Origin: Clostridia bacterium
Lineage (GTDB): Bacteria; Bacillota; Clostridia; Oscillospirales; Acutalibacteraceae
Assembly: GCA_017939855.1 (NCBI GenBank)
Contig: JAGAZW010000073.1
Location: forward strand, 1 to 6,452
Length of the DNA: 6,452 nt
Reading direction: 5' to 3'
The position numbers were made by a program, and so were the translations under genes. The notes under the pieces are model-generated. The model searched no databases, had not been told where the DNA came from, and saw only the letters and a list, made by a program, of their open reading frames with translations. Positions within the stretch are counted from its first letter, which is position 1, and the number at the start of each line of letters is the position of its first letter. This document shows, piece by piece, positions 5,204 to 6,452 of the stretch.

Positions 5204-6134
5204 CTGTTCTACCCTCTCATTTAATAATGATTTAGACTTGAAGGTTTTCAAAAAATACGGTGACGTAATTTATAATAACATCACCTCTTATGACGACTTG
5301 TTAAGCGGCACTTATAATCCTGATATCATTCTTTGTAATAAGACCCCCATTACCAGAGCTGTTATGCAAAAAATGACAAACCTAAAATATATCGGTCTGT
5401 TTGCTACGGGTTATAACAATATTGATATTGATTCGGCAAAAGAATTTGGTATTACAGTGTGTAACGCAGGAAGTTATTCAACCTCTGCCGTTGCACAACA
5501 AACATTTGCGTATATTTTGTCACACTATAATTCTGTTGAAAAATTTGATCGAAGTGTTAAATCGGGAGACTGGATAAATTCCCCCACCTTTTCGATGCTT
5601 TCCTTCCCGACAGATGAATTAATGAATAAAACTATTGGTATAATCGGTTTTGGAAGCATAGGTAAAAGAGTTTCAGAAATTGCTAAAGCTTTTCAAATGA
5701 AGGTTTTGGTATACACTAGAACTCCAAAAAACGAACCCGATGTCTCTTTTGTTTCGTTGGATGAATTATATAATAAAAGTGACATTATAACAGTTCATTG
5801 CCCACTAAACGAACAAAGCAAAAAAATGTTTAATTCTCATGCTTTCAAAAAAATGAAGAACGGCGCATTTTTTATAAATACGGCTCGAGGCGGCGTAATT
5901 GACGAAACGGCACTTTTCAATGCCTTGGAATCAGGCAAACTTTCCGGTGCGGCTGTTGATGTCCTCGAATACGAACCTATGAGGAAGGATTGTATTTTAA
6001 TAAATGCCAAAAATATTATCATTACGCCGCACACATCTTGGTCACCCTACGAAACCAGAAAAAGACTTTTAAATATTGTATGTGATAATATTGATGCTTT
6101 TTTAAACGGAAAACCTAAAAATACTGTTATGTAA
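5184..6134 (+). CDS. D-isomer-specific 2-hydroxyacid dehydrogenase (hydroxypyruvate/glycerate reductase-like)
   Basis: Counting from ATG 5184 the protein has 316 residues, the normal family size. It should reduce a 2-keto acid such as hydroxypyruvate or glyoxylate with NAD(P)H in the cytosol. The dinucleotide motif GFGSIG is at 155-160. The catalytic triad is complete: R235 in NTARGG, E264 in EYEP and H283 in TPHTSW. Upstream, LFATGYNNIDID (72-83) and NAGSYSTSAVAQ (94-105) are substrate-domain signatures. The acidic residue expected 18 positions after the last glycine is replaced by T178-R179, which suggests NADP(H) preference. The start at 5184 gives the usual MKLLLTD opening; the longer in-frame ATG at 5145 would add 13 unrelated residues deep inside the DUF896 gene. 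GAAAGG (5166-5171) is a weak, distant ribosome site, so coupling is likely. It is the last gene before the terminator. Confidence 0.93.
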   Translation: MKLLLTDCSTLSFNNDLDLKVFKKYGDVIYNNITSYDDLLSGTYNPDIILCNKTPITRAVMQKMTNLKYIGLFATGYNNIDIDSAKEFGITVCNAGSYSTSAVAQQTFAYILSHYNSVEKFDRSVKSGDWINSPTFSMLSFPTDELMNKTIGIIGFGSIGKRVSEIAKAFQMKVLVYTRTPKNEPDVSFVSLDELYNKSDIITVHCPLNEQSKKMFNSHAFKKMKNGAFFINTARGGVIDETALFNALESGKLSGAAVDVLEYEPMRKDCILINAKNIIITPHTSWSPYETRKRLLNIVCDNIDAFLNGKPKNTVM

Positions 6135-6198
6135 AAAAAGTCTGCTCGAATGAAGTAAACCTCAAAGTTTAAATGAAATTAAATATTGAATCGTCAGC

Positions 6199-6235
6199 GA
6201 ATGAGTTCGGTATTGTACCGGGCTCATTCCTTTTT
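6199..6235 (+). terminator. Intrinsic terminator of the dnaX-recR-dehydrogenase operon
   Basis: The arms 6199-6212 and 6216-6229 form a 14-bp stem with two G-U pairs and a 3-nt loop, followed by C and five T residues (6231-6235). It lies 64 nt after the dehydrogenase stop. On the opposite strand no T tract follows, so it should act mainly on rightward transcription. Confidence 0.9.
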
Positions 6236-6452
6236 GTGCAACTCTGAAATTTTTATATTGCTATTATGAGGAATAGGCTTCCATTCTACCTTTTTAAAAA
6301 CAGCAATACACATAGACAATCTTCCAATAGCATCAAACATGGGGAAAGTCATACAATACCATATTTTTTTATACCATCTTATTTTCTTTATTCTCTTATG
6401 CTCAATTATAAAAATATATATCGCAGTAATAATCCCATTAAGATATGTATCA
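6224..6452 (-). CDS. Family 2 glycosyltransferase, C-terminal end (partial, N-terminus outside window)
   Basis: Reading the minus strand from 6451, one frame is open for 75 codons to TGA 6226-6224. It starts with a hydrophobic stretch (NGIITAIYIFIIEH), probably a membrane helix, then a basic segment. Next comes TFPMFDAIGRLSMCIAVFKKVEWKPIPH, given here in two overlapping parts: TFPMFDAIGRLSMC and CIAVFKKVEWKPIPH. I recognise this as the usual C-terminal end of clostridial membrane family 2 glycosyltransferases related to poly-N-acetylglucosamine or cellulose synthases, which move sugars from nucleotide donors to a surface polymer. The catalytic domain is outside the window, so the activity cannot be judged. 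The gene converges on the dehydrogenase, and its last bases lie in the terminator hairpin. Identification rests on family memory, not a search. Confidence 0.75.
   Translation of the reverse strand, partial: DTYLNGIITAIYIFIIEHKRIKKIRWYKKIWYCMTFPMFDAIGRLSMCIAVFKKVEWKPIPHNSNIKISELHKKE

Overview
The window is AT-rich chromosomal DNA from a low-GC Gram-positive bacterium, most likely an anaerobic Clostridia-type Bacillota. The evidence is a small SRP RNA followed by dnaX, a yaaK-type ybaB gene and recR (the Bacillus/Clostridium order), a DUF896 protein, a RING-finger/DUF2628 membrane protein of clostridial type, and good sigma-A promoters with TTGnnn and TATAAT boxes. There are no mobile elements, CRISPR arrays or tRNAs.

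Left part, minus strand (2171 down to 1): a strong extended -10 promoter drives a leader of about 108 nt and then three tightly coupled genes. These are a left-handed beta-helix nucleotidyl/acetyltransferase-like protein (1362-2027), a Nudix hydrolase (838-1365) and a two-zinc-module membrane protein (841 down past the window edge). Both junctions are 4-base ATGA overlaps, so the three are almost certainly one operon.

Centre (2143-2415): back-to-back promoters fire in opposite directions. The rightward one makes the SRP RNA. Its long closing helix runs straight into a U6 tract, so the end of the RNA is also its intrinsic terminator, only 14 nt before the dnaX start codon. No separate dnaX promoter is visible, so the replication/repair genes probably depend on readthrough of that terminator.

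Right part, plus strand (2416-6134): dnaX, yaaK/ybaB, recR, a DUF896 gene and a D-2-hydroxyacid dehydrogenase, with gaps of 1-2 nt or overlaps, closed by a 14-bp terminator hairpin at 6199-6235. A convergent minus-strand gene, the C-terminal end of a family 2 glycosyltransferase, enters from the right edge and ends inside that hairpin.

The most notable observation is in dnaX. A single in-frame TAA (3622-3624) interrupts it between the clamp-loader core and the C-terminal tau domain, and the same frame then stays open for 137 codons to the expected TGA just before yaaK. As written, the gene makes only a gamma-like protein. This could be a sequencing error, a recent nonsense mutation, or a tau/gamma switch by stop-codon readthrough.
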